Source: Levilactobacillus lanxiensis (lineage in GTDB: Bacteria; Bacillota; Bacilli; Lactobacillales; Lactobacillaceae). Taken from it: 64,000 nucleotides of DNA. The position numbers were made by a program, and so were the translations under genes. Location of the stretch: contig NZ_BOLN01000010.1 of the NCBI RefSeq assembly GCF_016861655.1, positions 1-64,000 of the forward strand. Direction: 5' to 3'. Below, in pieces: positions 50,712-60,136 of this stretch. Position 1 is the first letter of the stretch. Each line of letters starts with the position of its first letter. The notes below the pieces were generated by a model. It did not search any database and was not told the origin of the DNA. It saw only the letters and a program-made list of their open reading frames with translations.

Positions 50712-53384
50712 TTATCCTCCTCTAGGGTGTGTGCGCCAAATGGCGAGCGCCGATAGAATGAGCATGAGCCCAACAATGATGAACCAGATGATGCCGTGGC
50801 CTCCAGTGATGGGTAAGCTGTATTCTGGGTCGTTTTCAACTTGCTTGGATTCAATCGGCCCAGTCTGTTTATCACTTGAAATCGTAAATTTAGTAGGTTC
50901 GCCAATCGTGTAACCGTCTGGCGCCTTAGTTTCAATCAACGTGTACGTGCCAGTCTTGAGACCTGTGATCTTAAAGTTTCCGTTGTCGTCGCCCTTCAGT
51001 ACGGTTGCCTCATTTTTGTCAGCAACCTCACCCGTCCGTTTACCATTCGTATCAAACTTCAGGTAGTTATCATCTTTATCTTGAATGATAAACTCTGCTC
51101 CGGCGAGTGACTTTTTAGTGGTGCTATCAATCTTTTCGAATTGGTACGTTCCTCGGAAGTAGTGTGTGATTACCCTATTCGTCTTCTTTTTCCATGTTAG
51201 AAGTTTTTCGCCAGAATTAAATTCAATTTCAGCATCATTTTCCAACGTCCCGACAAAGTCAGAATCAAGCTTCACCTTCATCTGAATGGCAAAGGAATCA
51301 CCATTGAACGTCAACGCTTCAATTTCTGCCTTAGATAACTTGTAAGTGACCTTACCATTTTCTTCGATGGTAATATCGCGTGGTCTTATCCTAATTCTCT
51401 CGCCAGTCGTATTGAACAACTTAATGTTCTTTTTATTAACCGTTACGCCAGCTGGTAATTCGTCCCACATGGTAATCGCATTAGGCTTGGCAATAGACTC
51501 AGTCGGAATTTTATACGTCGGTTGATAAATCGTGTAGTACAAGAAGTCTGTATCCTCCTCATCACGATCAATAGTCACACCATCTAAGTCATTATTTTCT
51601 GGTTTAACTTCACCTGTTGAATGAACCGTCTTCTGTGGGTCTGGCTGTTCCAACGGCATAACATATCCGCTGGAGAAGGACTGCCACGTGAACCCAGCAT
51701 CACTTCTTAACATAAACGGTTGCTTTGTCCCAACCATTGGGAAGGAAACTGCACCAAGTTCATAGTCAACGGAACCGAGGTAGTCTCCCCAATCACCAGT
51801 TTTGCCCTTTGCGACTCCGGCGCCAATACCTTCATACCAGATATCATCATGATTCTCTATAAACGCACCATCAGCTAATTTCCCTTTCAATCCTGAATTG
51901 GTACCAGCCCACTCGTGTTGATCTTTATCATTACCATTTAGGGACCCGAACGTAAAGTAATTTAGATACTTATCGCCATCTCCATCGGGAAAGTCGAGTG
52001 CTTTAGATGCATCTTTGTTTACGAACGTCACATCTATGTCAAAAGTCCGAATGCCTTTGTAGACAAGTCCTGAGTAGAAATTGTTGGAAAAATCCATGTA
52101 AATTCTGCCATTTTTGGGTGCACCATCAATCTCGTTATGGTACTCAATCTTTGAAATTTCGACAATGGCTCCCATCGGTTGATCTGGCGTTTCCACATTG
52201 GCTTGTTCAGTATAGAATCCAACATTTGGGTAGTAAACGATGATACTGTCGGTCGCTTTTAGCGTTGGCTTGTTATCAATTGCCACCGCATAGGCGATTT
52301 CTCCATCCCCACCCCAGCCATCCTCTGCGCTCTTCCTATGGTAAGAAGAGTGGTAATGGGTTTCAAAAAAGTCAAACTTTCCAGGGGCATAGCTACCGTA
52401 GTAGCCGTCAATTTTGATGTTGGGATCAGTCAATTCCTTTTTGATAAGTTCGACGTCTGTTGTATTTTCTAGTAATGTTCCGCCAATGCTTAATTCTTTC
52501 GACCACTCTTCCATCTCCACTTGACCCCGACTAATTCTAATTGAGTCAGTTGGTACTGCTGGTGGTGCCTCAGTTAACTGCTTAGTTGCCATACGTTTCT
52601 GAACTGCTTCATCTTCCTCAGCTTCTGTCGCATCTTCTTCACTGTCAGTCGTCGCTGACTTCTGTGATTGGGTCTTACCAGCAGTTTGCTGGTTTGACTG
52701 TGTACCCTTGGTAGTCTTACTGTCCTTTGACGTTGTCGCTTTCTTTGTTGACGGCTTAACTGATTTCTTCGTCGGTTTCTTTTCGGACTTCTTTGCCGTT
52801 TTCGTGTCTGACGTTTTGTCTGAAGCCTTTTTGGTGTCGTCATTCGTTTCCGTTGCTAGTTTTGCGTCCGCTTCACCCGTTGTTTCTTTAGTTTCCTCGG
52901 TTGTCGTTTCAGCTTCTTTAGAAACAACCGCAATTTTTTCTAATTCATATTCTTGGTCTGGGTCAGCAACGTTTAATTTCAACTGTAAGTCCTTGCTGAG
53001 TGGTGCCGGCGTGATCTTCATCGGTACCACTAAATCTACCGTCTGATCCTGGCTTTGGCCATTCTTGAAAATAAGTTGGCGCTTCTGATCAACCATTGCC
53101 GTAACTTCCTGGTTTGAATCTACAGTGATTTCTCCAGTCATTAGTTTGGCATTGTCCTGATCGGCTAACGTCACCATCGTCTCCCCAGCAGGAAGCTTGA
53201 CGGTCAGTGCCACTTGCAGGTCCTGTGCCTGATGGCTGGTCAGCTTTTTAACAACTCGCCCCGTTTGGTCTTGGAGGGTTGCCTTTTCAATAATGTCGTT
53301 TCGGTCCTGTGCTTGAATGCGTAAGTATGAGGTCAAACCTAGGACACATCCTAGCACTGCAATAATTGCTAATAGTTTTTTCAT
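50712..53384 (-). CDS. large pilin, tip or adhesin subunit
   Basis: 890 residues from the ATG at 53384 (AGGGAGGA upstream). Signal peptide MKKLLAIIAVLGCVLGLTS. A long low-complexity stretch rich in Lys, Ser, Thr (about 170-280) precedes an adhesin-like body; a SpaA domain near the end carries TYTLIETKAPDGYTIG. Sorting signal LPITG, hydrophobic stretch, then RTHPRGG. It is the largest of the operon and, by analogy with SpaCBA-like clusters, may be the tip adhesin. Confidence 0.88.
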   Translation of the reverse strand: MKKLLAIIAVLGCVLGLTSYLRIQAQDRNDIIEKATLQDQTGRVVKKLTSHQAQDLQVALTVKLPAGETMVTLADQDNAKLMTGEITVDSNQEVTAMVDQKRQLIFKNGQSQDQTVDLVVPMKITPAPLSKDLQLKLNVADPDQEYELEKIAVVSKEAETTTEETKETTGEADAKLATETNDDTKKASDKTSDTKTAKKSEKKPTKKSVKPSTKKATTSKDSKTTKGTQSNQQTAGKTQSQKSATTDSEEDATEAEEDEAVQKRMATKQLTEAPPAVPTDSIRISRGQVEMEEWSKELSIGGTLLENTTDVELIKKELTDPNIKIDGYYGSYAPGKFDFFETHYHSSYHRKSAEDGWGGDGEIAYAVAIDNKPTLKATDSIIVYYPNVGFYTEQANVETPDQPMGAIVEISKIEYHNEIDGAPKNGRIYMDFSNNFYSGLVYKGIRTFDIDVTFVNKDASKALDFPDGDGDKYLNYFTFGSLNGNDKDQHEWAGTNSGLKGKLADGAFIENHDDIWYEGIGAGVAKGKTGDWGDYLGSVDYELGAVSFPMVGTKQPFMLRSDAGFTWQSFSSGYVMPLEQPDPQKTVHSTGEVKPENNDLDGVTIDRDEEDTDFLYYTIYQPTYKIPTESIAKPNAITMWDELPAGVTVNKKNIKLFNTTGERIRIRPRDITIEENGKVTYKLSKAEIEALTFNGDSFAIQMKVKLDSDFVGTLENDAEIEFNSGEKLLTWKKKTNRVITHYFRGTYQFEKIDSTTKKSLAGAEFIIQDKDDNYLKFDTNGKRTGEVADKNEATVLKGDDNGNFKITGLKTGTYTLIETKAPDGYTIGEPTKFTISSDKQTGPIESKQVENDPEYSLPITGGHGIIWFIIVGLMLILSALAIWRTHPRGG

Positions 53385-53640
53385 GAGGCAATCCTCCCTA
53401 TCCCTGTGGGTTGCAAGCTGTTTTCTTTTTTCGAGTGATTTCAGAATATCAGTGATTTGTGAATAACTTATGAACATCATATGTATTTTATTATATTATT
53501 AATACCATTGCTGTGTTACACATTAAAACTGTTGTGACGATTTCTAAACAATTTCGCTAACTACCCCCGACGACACACTTAAAGAATGACGTAGTTCTGA
53601 CGGCCGCGGGTATCTTTTTTATTCTATGATTGGCTGACAT

Positions 53641-53695
53641 AAAAAGACTAGGCAGACTCGAATCGAAATTTACGATTCAAGTCTGCCTAGTCTAC
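53641..53695 (-). terminator. terminator of the BspA-like gene
   Basis: Minus strand AGACTAGGCAGACTTGAATC...GATTCGAGTCTGCCTAGTCT then T5. Confidence 0.88.
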
Positions 53696-53739
53696 TGTTC
53701 CTTACTTATAATCGATGACTCTCAGTTCACCTGCAGCAG

Positions 53740-55545
53740 TTACTTTTCAATCACCTTTGTTTTATTACTCGTTATGAAACTACCATCATTGAGAACCAAG
53801 CGCGTCGTTAAGTGATAACGAACCAGCTTTTTTACGCGCAATACTTCCCCTCGCTTCAAATGCTTGACTTGCTGCTTAAGTGCTTTGTCGCGATACGCAT
53901 TCGTTCCCGAGATTACTTTGACTTGTTTAGGACTATGCTGGTAATACGTATGCACCGTAAATGCCTGCTTAGCCGTAATATAACCGGTCTTGCCATATCG
54001 CTTGGAGCCGGTATTCACGTCTCGAACCAAGTAGCGCTTGACGCCGTTCTTGGATTGCGCAACCCCAGTAATCACAAATTGGGGCCGCAACGTTCGTTTC
54101 TGCTTAGCATAGTAGAATTGTCGCGTCTTCTTACTAAAGTTTGGCGTACTGTATAACCCCAGCTTTTTAACAGCCGAAATTGCCCGGTCCTTTTGTGCAA
54201 TTACGACGGCATGACCTTGATCACCGGTTGAGGAGCTATCATTTGTGTTTGACGACTCACTTGTTGCGTTACTCGTACCACCATTACCGCCTGGCGTAAC
54301 TGGTGTCACGGGTGCCACCTTATATGACAACGTAACCTCTTGCGGATTGGACGTATATGTTCCCTTCAGTGATCCCTTAGTCGCACTGACATACTGGTAA
54401 CCCTTAATAGTGTCTGGATTAACGGTATAGTTATCTCCTAAAGTCCCAGGAAGTTGGCTGTCAGGTTGAATTGTTTTGCCATCCTGATCAACGTAATGAA
54501 TCGTAATGGGGTTTCCTGGCGTGACTGTTGGTTCCCATTGATACGTTTGATTTCCAGCTGGCGCCGTGCTCCCATTGTACTTGCTAATCAAATCAGCCGA
54601 CGTATACGTGGTTTTATTTGGATTATCAGGTTTTAAGTATTGATCGTTACTGTTTTCCCATTTTCCAGTGTAGTCAGTCAGTTCCGGGTCGGTGTCTGGA
54701 TCTAGATCGGAAAGTTCTGACCCGGTCAGATTGTCTTTTGAACTTAGCGTTAATTGGGAAACGTCTGCACCATCAAATATTCCGGTTAGAGGTACCTGTG
54801 GCTGCCAATTTCCAAGACTGATACTCTTAAGATGGGAATTGGAAAACATATCGGAAAATCCCCCGTCAGCATCATTTACCTTGCTGACATCAAAGCTGGA
54901 TAAATCTAACGACGAAGGATTATCTAGATCGCCATAACCTTGAAACATCCCTTTCATAATAGTAACTTCATTTGTTTTAAGATTTTCATATCCCGTAACC
55001 TTTTTCGTATAACTAAACATGCCCTGCATGTCCGTGGCTTTACTCGTATCAAGATTTGATGCGTCAACACTGTTCTGCGCACTGGCATCAAACATAAAAG
55101 CAAAGTTGGTTGATTTGCTAGTATCCAAATTCTGCCAATTTTTTATCTGTGGTGCTGTTTCGTCGCCCAAGATCCCTGAAAATAGATATGACGCATTTTC
55201 AGGTGTTGTGACTTTATCATCTAATGAAATTGTATTAAATTCATTTTCCTTGGGGGCTCCGCTTTCTTGTATTTGAATATTGAGGAAGGGTGTCACAGGG
55301 TCGCCACCTTCATATTGCGGCTTTGCTTCCGGTAACTCCCCACTTTTAACATGCATAACGCCATCAGCTGTTAGGGTCCATGGGCACGTCCCTAGTGTTC
55401 CCGAATCAACAACCGTTTCTGCATCCGACGCATGGGCAACGACCTCCGTTCCAATCGTAGGAAGCACGGGCATCGTTCCTAATACCTGAACACCCAAAAA
55501 GGCTACCCCCGCTGCTACTGCAATACCAACCACACTTCGCTTCAT
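53740..55545 (-). CDS. BspA-like surface protein with MucBP and DUF5776
   Basis: 601 residues. Signal peptide MKRSVVGIAVAAGVAFLGVQ. A DUF285 region (about 95-260) has repeats such as NLDTSKATDMQGMFSY and LSSFDVSKVNDADGGFSDMF. A MucBP domain follows (ITIHYVDQDGKTIQPDSQ), then a Ser/Thr linker, then a C-terminal SH3-like DUF5776 tail. No LPxTG, so the C-terminal tail probably binds the wall. It looks like an adhesin. Two bordering hairpins suggest a single-gene unit. Confidence 0.87.
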   Translation of the reverse strand: MKRSVVGIAVAAGVAFLGVQVLGTMPVLPTIGTEVVAHASDAETVVDSGTLGTCPWTLTADGVMHVKSGELPEAKPQYEGGDPVTPFLNIQIQESGAPKENEFNTISLDDKVTTPENASYLFSGILGDETAPQIKNWQNLDTSKSTNFAFMFDASAQNSVDASNLDTSKATDMQGMFSYTKKVTGYENLKTNEVTIMKGMFQGYGDLDNPSSLDLSSFDVSKVNDADGGFSDMFSNSHLKSISLGNWQPQVPLTGIFDGADVSQLTLSSKDNLTGSELSDLDPDTDPELTDYTGKWENSNDQYLKPDNPNKTTYTSADLISKYNGSTAPAGNQTYQWEPTVTPGNPITIHYVDQDGKTIQPDSQLPGTLGDNYTVNPDTIKGYQYVSATKGSLKGTYTSNPQEVTLSYKVAPVTPVTPGGNGGTSNATSESSNTNDSSSTGDQGHAVVIAQKDRAISAVKKLGLYSTPNFSKKTRQFYYAKQKRTLRPQFVITGVAQSKNGVKRYLVRDVNTGSKRYGKTGYITAKQAFTVHTYYQHSPKQVKVISGTNAYRDKALKQQVKHLKRGEVLRVKKLVRYHLTTRLVLNDGSFITSNKTKVIEK

Positions 55546-55769
55546 GAACTACATCCTCCCTAGTATTAGCTGAGTCCATCTGCTTTTCCCACTCATTACC
55601 ACAATATATAAATAACTACTCAACTAAGTATTATATGAAACCGTTTTATCTAACAACCATAGTTTAACATACTCTGCACCCATAGAAGCACGGGTCTTAC
55701 ACCAAAAATGATTAGCAAAAAATGTCAAAACGTTCAAGTCATGTAGACCCTAAAAACGCCAGAAACACT

Positions 55770-55810
55770 GAACGGCATGATTCCGATAGAATTTCGGAAT
55801 CATGCCGTTC
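55770..55810. repeat. long perfect hairpin
   Basis: GAACGGCATGATTCCGA/TCGGAATCATGCCGTTC, 17 paired bases around a seven-base loop. No T-run follows directly on either strand, so its role as a terminator is uncertain. Confidence 0.6.
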
Positions 55811-55909
55811 TTAAAAAAATAACGTGAGACTTTTAGCACTTAAATAACCCACGTATTGGTAAGACTTGAGGCCCATTATCGAAGCTGGTATTTCAACCGA
55901 TTAACCCTT

Positions 55910-56449
55910 CTAATAATACTTAGGTATCAATCCCAAATCATCTGCCCGAATCATTTGTTCCCCCGCACGAGACCATAAGGCAAGTTCCTGATTCAAGCTT
56001 TGGCGATTGAATTCCAGTGCATCCTCTGCATCCTGCCCATCTTCAGCACGATTGGCTCCCCGACTCCAGGTACAGCTTGGCACCTGAACACCTTGAAGTT
56101 CGTCAAATGTTAGAGCACGCTTTAAGGTAATCACGTGCTCCCAGTCTTCGCCGAAATCATACGTGTATAAAATTTCGTTCTGCTGCAAATCCGGATAGAC
56201 ATAGGCTTGACTGGCTAGAACTTGCTCCCCGCTGATATCCATATCATCTACATAACCCACGTATTCTCGGTCCTGCTGATGCTCTACTCGAAAACTATAC
56301 AGATGTGAATTGGTTCAGCCAAACGCCAATTGTAGCAGCACGTGGAGCTGATCATAACGAATTGTCACAGGAACAATCAGCTTCCGTGAAACAGCCGGCT
56401 TAACATCCTTTAGCTCGATTAAAATTTCTAGTGCAGCAATTTCAGACAT
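55910..56449 (-). pseudogene. pRiA4b ORF-3-like protein, one nonsense codon
   Basis: The ATG at 56449 opens MSEIAALEILIELKDVKPAV and reads to LHVLLQLAFG, where TGA (56315-56317) stands in place of the Trp of the family AFGW. The frame continues without shift through TNSHLYSF and YTYDFGEDWEHVITL to LGLIPKYY. Total 180 codons. The DFGDxWxH-like core is kept. A single base change disables it. Confidence 0.82.
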
Positions 56450-56557
56450 GTAGTCACGTCTCCCAATTTTTGTTTATATATTTACCTAATACCCGTTCCA
56501 TAATTTTCAATGTATTGCATTCTATCTAGAAAGTCAATCGTCCTTGCTTTGAGCCGG

Positions 56558-57274
56558 TTACCAAGGCACAATACCATCAATATCCGAAAACGTGCCAGAA
56601 TCAGTCAACGCATCAGAAGTGGCCAATTCCACAGTCCGCGCCACACCCACTTGCACGGTCCGATTACCGCCACCGCCACCAAAACTGGTATCTACCCAAC
56701 CAGGATTGACGGCGTTTACCGTAACAGGCGTCCCCTCAAGTTCGGCGGCGAGTTTGACGGTAAACATATTGACCGCTGACTTAGAAGCCTGATAGCCAGA
56801 TGCTTGTAGCTTGTGGATGCTGGTACTGGCATCGCTGGCCAGCGTCAATGACCCCACCGCACTGGAGATATTGATAATCCGGCCAGCCGGTGCGGCCTTC
56901 AAAAGTGGTAAGAAGACCTGCGTGACGTCAATCAAGCCAAAATAATTTACGTTAAAATCTTGCCGAATTGCGTCTAGTGATAGTTCTGACGGCTTGGTCT
57001 CATGATCAACGGCAATACCCGCATTATTGATGAGAATATCTAAATTAGCGATACTCGTTTTCGCGGCAACAATCGACTCATGGTCGGTCACGTCTAACTG
57101 GACCGCCTGAGCTTGCACACCAGCAGCCTCGAGCTGGGCAACAGCGGCCTGGCCACGCGCTAAATTCCTAGAACCAACATAGATAGACTGGCCTTTCAAA
57201 CCAAGTTCTAGGGCTAATTCATAACCCATCCCGCGATCAGCACCCGTAATTAATGTCTTAATAGTCATATCCAT
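56558..57274 (-). CDS. short-chain dehydrogenase/reductase
   Basis: 238 residues (the ATG at 57268 is an alternative). TGADRGMGYELALELG (about 11), NNAGIAVD, ISSAVG, YQASKSAVN. The variable C-terminus suggests a carbonyl reductase of unknown substrate. It is divergent from a MerR gene and has a MerR-type promoter. Confidence 0.9.
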   Translation of the reverse strand: MDMTIKTLITGADRGMGYELALELGLKGQSIYVGSRNLARGQAAVAQLEAAGVQAQAVQLDVTDHESIVAAKTSIANLDILINNAGIAVDHETKPSELSLDAIRQDFNVNYFGLIDVTQVFLPLLKAAPAGRIINISSAVGSLTLASDASTSIHKLQASGYQASKSAVNMFTVKLAAELEGTPVTVNAVNPGWVDTSFGGGGGNRTVQVGVARTVELATSDALTDSGTFSDIDGIVPW

Positions 57275-57301
57275 AGCTTCCTTTTCTGTTATGATGGATT
57301 T

Positions 57302-57332
57302 ACTATATCAGCCTAACGTAACGGGAGGTCAA
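57302..57332 (-). promoter_or_regulatory. MerR-type promoter of the SDR gene
   Basis: Minus strand TTGACC (57327-57332), 19-bp spacer, TATAGT (57302-57307). The partial dyad CCTAACGTAACGGGAGG lies in and beside the spacer. The ribosome site of the MerR gene (GGGAGG) overlaps the -35. Confidence 0.75.
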
Positions 57333-57338
57333 GTCGAA

Positions 57339-57719
57339 ATGGCAAATAATAAATTGATGCGAATCGGTGCGTTTGCGAAAGCCGCTAATGTTACTATTCG
57401 AACAGTCCGATATTACTTAGAATGTGGCTTGTTACCACCAGAAAAGCGCAATGAAAATAATCAGCGAATCTTTAATGATGAAGACCTACACTGGATAACC
57501 AATTTGCATTATTTGCGAGAGGCTGGCATGTCGATTGTTGAATTGCAACACTACACCGCTTTAGTACGTGAAGGCGCTAGCAGCTTACCGCAACGAATTG
57601 AATTAATGCGCGAACAGCGTAAGCAAGTCGTCGCTGCAATCGCTGATAAGCAGGAGCAGCTGAAAGTGATTGATCATAAGCTTGAGCGGTATTTAGCTGG
57701 GGACAGCGCAGTGATGTGA
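57339..57719 (+). CDS. MerR-family regulator
   Basis: 126 residues from the ATG at 57339 (GGGAGG ten bases upstream; the open frame starts earlier but through the promoter). MRIGAFAKAANVTIRTVRYY and LLPPEKRNENNQRIFNDEDL form the winged helix, followed by a dimerisation helix. Divergent from the SDR gene, which it probably activates. Confidence 0.9.
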   Translation: MANNKLMRIGAFAKAANVTIRTVRYYLECGLLPPEKRNENNQRIFNDEDLHWITNLHYLREAGMSIVELQHYTALVREGASSLPQRIELMREQRKQVVAAIADKQEQLKVIDHKLERYLAGDSAVM

Positions 57720-57727
57720 GTAACCTA

Positions 57728-57768
57728 AGCAAACAGGCCTCGATGATTTCGAGGCCTGTTTGTTTGCC
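57728..57768 (+). terminator. terminator
   Basis: AAACAGGCCTCGA...TCGAGGCCTGTTTGTTTG after the MerR gene. Confidence 0.85.
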
Positions 57769-57776
57769 GTGTTGTG

Positions 57777-57788
57777 TTACTTATGATA
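57777..57788 (-). repeat. att-like core, outer copy
   Basis: Minus strand TATCATAAGTAA, preceded by CCCA. A degenerate version of the rlmH 3' end, 60 bp outside the inner copy. It could be a scar of an earlier or tandem insertion. Confidence 0.55.
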
Positions 57789-58272
57789 TGGGCTCTCATA
57801 ACTACCCACTCAGCGATTAAACCCAAGAAAACTGCGTCACTTATGATATGGAGATACATAATAACCTACTCTACAATTACCCTAATCGGCTAACTCAAAT
57901 ATGATATATTGAAGCCCATAAGTAAAATTTTGGAGCTCGCGGATTCGAATACTACTCCTACGTGCCCCCACATACAACCGATACTCGGTCAGTATTTGGA
58001 CCTAAATCAACCATTATTTAAATTTCCGCGAGAACACACTGGGAAAATCATAACCCACTAGACTAGATAAACAATCTCTGCTCCAAATTTCCTTGCTCAT
58101 CCAGGCTCATTCTCATTGAAGTACCTCATAAATTTTATAACTGTTGTAAATAGTACCTGCCGAACAATACCGGTGAATATTTCAGTGGTGATAATCAACA
58201 GGGTCCGTTGCTACAATCTGCCAACCGCTACCGGTTGAAATTTATAAACTTAATTTTCATATCTGAATCAGA

Positions 58273-60135
58273 TCATTCATCTATTCCCCATAGATCAGTA
58301 AGTACCACATCATCACTAGCAGGACGAACTTCCTTATCTTTAATTTTAGGTATCTTTACAAAGACAGGAATTTGCATTGCACTTCCTGTAATTACAGCTT
58401 CTCCTTTTCCAAGGCTGGGTATCATCTGAAAAGAACTTCTGTCCAAGGTTGGCATTGTATTTTCCAACATACGTAAATCTCTATCATTAACTAGCCGGTG
58501 AACTACATAATTATGGACTTGAGATAAAATTGTTGGTGAAATATCCGCCGGTCTCTGTGAACTAATAGTCAAGAAAAAGCCAAATTTTCGACCCTCCTTT
58601 ATTATTTCTTCAAATGTACGGAGCCTGTAATCTTGCCAAGTATCTCCAAAATTCGTTTCTTGATTGTTTAGGATATTATGTGCCTCATCAATTATCAAAT
58701 GCTTAGTTTTGGTAATACCATGGCCTGTAGTGTTCTCCTTTTGAAAATCATAAAACATTTTAGACAACATCATAGGGATAACCCTCTTGATTTCTTGATT
58801 AGTATGGACCAAGGAAAAAACATTTACTGGATCATACTTATCTTCGACATCGTCTACCACTTCAATTACTTTGGTGAGGCTAGTAAATACTGAATCAATA
58901 CGATGAAATAAGGGGTTTAGATAATCCCGATTAATTTTCCCCCATGCCGTTCTATGAACTTTTTGAAAATCCAAAAAAACTGCAAGCTTTTCAATTGGGG
59001 TTCTATTACTTGATTTCCAGTAATTTGATAATGCCTTTTCAATCTCCTCACCCTTTAAACCTATCCAATCTGAATCACTGATTGCCCCCTCTGAGCCCGC
59101 GTTAAAATACATTTTTCCATTTGTAGTATCAATATAATAATTTTCGTAAGTAGAATTGAACTGAATTTTATCAATTTCCGAATAAATACTCCCATCCTGA
59201 ACGTACTTTTTACAACTTTGAATCCAATCTTGTATACTATCCTGATTTGCTGAGGAACCACTAGTCAATATTTTTTTTAAAGTTCCACAAACAAATCTTC
59301 CAAACTCGAAATTCATATCATCATATTTTTCATTAAATAATGAAACAGCTTTTTTCAAAAAGGGTGCTTGAGTAGCTGCAGTTGCACTAAAAAGAGTCGA
59401 TAAAATATCTGCATCAAACAAGTAGTCCTTCGTGATAAATACCTTATCTCCAGCGCTTCGGGTGCTCAACGTGAAAACCTTTTTCTTATCACCAATATCA
59501 AATTGTTTTCCTGTATATTCCCCATTAAAGTCAATGATGAAAAATTGGCTTTTTTGGAATATCCGATTTTTATACTTGGAATGAAATAAGTCGAAGTACA
59601 ATCTCTGCAATGTATTAGATTTACCACTGCCTGTATTCCCAAAAATACCAATATGACTCGCAAAAAAAGTATTGATATTCAACTCAACAGGTTGGTTTTC
59701 TAGAATCGACTGCCCTATATTGATGGACCCAGTCGTTTTATCTACGCTATAAATTTCTCCTAACTCTTTTTTAGTGGTTAATGTCACTTCATTCCCAATC
59801 ATTGGCACATAAGAACTCGTAACTTGAAATGTATTATCAATAATTACGCCGCGTGTTTTAAGCTGGATTACTCGATTTATCGAATCTTTCTTATATCTAT
59901 TATCGAATTCTGTACTTCTAATCGTATTTTGCTGATCGATTACTTTTTCAGTAATAACTGATGCGATAATTTTTACATCATTCTGATTAATCGTTAATAA
60001 TGCACCAATCTTGGGTCCTGTAAGAATATCCCCAAACCAAATAATTTCAGAAGCATTAGACATATTATATACACCAACACTGGCAACAGGTCCATCAACA
60101 CCAACTATTACACCAATTCGTTTAGTCAGTTGCAT
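58273..60135 (-). CDS. herA: HerA-type ATPase of a SIR2-HerA defence pair
   Basis: 620 residues. An N-terminal HAS-barrel (about residues 1-130, MQLTKRIGVIVGVDGPVASV) leads into the ATPase: Walker A FGNTGSGKSNTLQ (about residue 165), Walker B KHLIIDEAHNIL, sensor SQRPADISPTILSQVHNYV, then HRLVNDRDLRMLENT. HerA forms hexamers that translocate DNA. The start lies one base after the sir2 stop, with GAGGGGG upstream, so the two are co-translated. AT-rich codon use sets it apart from flanking genes. Confidence 0.9.
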   Translation of the reverse strand: MQLTKRIGVIVGVDGPVASVGVYNMSNASEIIWFGDILTGPKIGALLTINQNDVKIIASVITEKVIDQQNTIRSTEFDNRYKKDSINRVIQLKTRGVIIDNTFQVTSSYVPMIGNEVTLTTKKELGEIYSVDKTTGSINIGQSILENQPVELNINTFFASHIGIFGNTGSGKSNTLQRLYFDLFHSKYKNRIFQKSQFFIIDFNGEYTGKQFDIGDKKKVFTLSTRSAGDKVFITKDYLFDADILSTLFSATAATQAPFLKKAVSLFNEKYDDMNFEFGRFVCGTLKKILTSGSSANQDSIQDWIQSCKKYVQDGSIYSEIDKIQFNSTYENYYIDTTNGKMYFNAGSEGAISDSDWIGLKGEEIEKALSNYWKSSNRTPIEKLAVFLDFQKVHRTAWGKINRDYLNPLFHRIDSVFTSLTKVIEVVDDVEDKYDPVNVFSLVHTNQEIKRVIPMMLSKMFYDFQKENTTGHGITKTKHLIIDEAHNILNNQETNFGDTWQDYRLRTFEEIIKEGRKFGFFLTISSQRPADISPTILSQVHNYVVHRLVNDRDLRMLENTMPTLDRSSFQMIPSLGKGEAVITGSAMQIPVFVKIPKIKDKEVRPASDDVVLTDLWGIDE

Positions 60136-60136
60136 C

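Noticed and set aside
57930..57960. GATTCGAAT as a tRNA T-loop fragment near the cassette
   Set aside because: The flanking bases do not form a T-stem on either strand.
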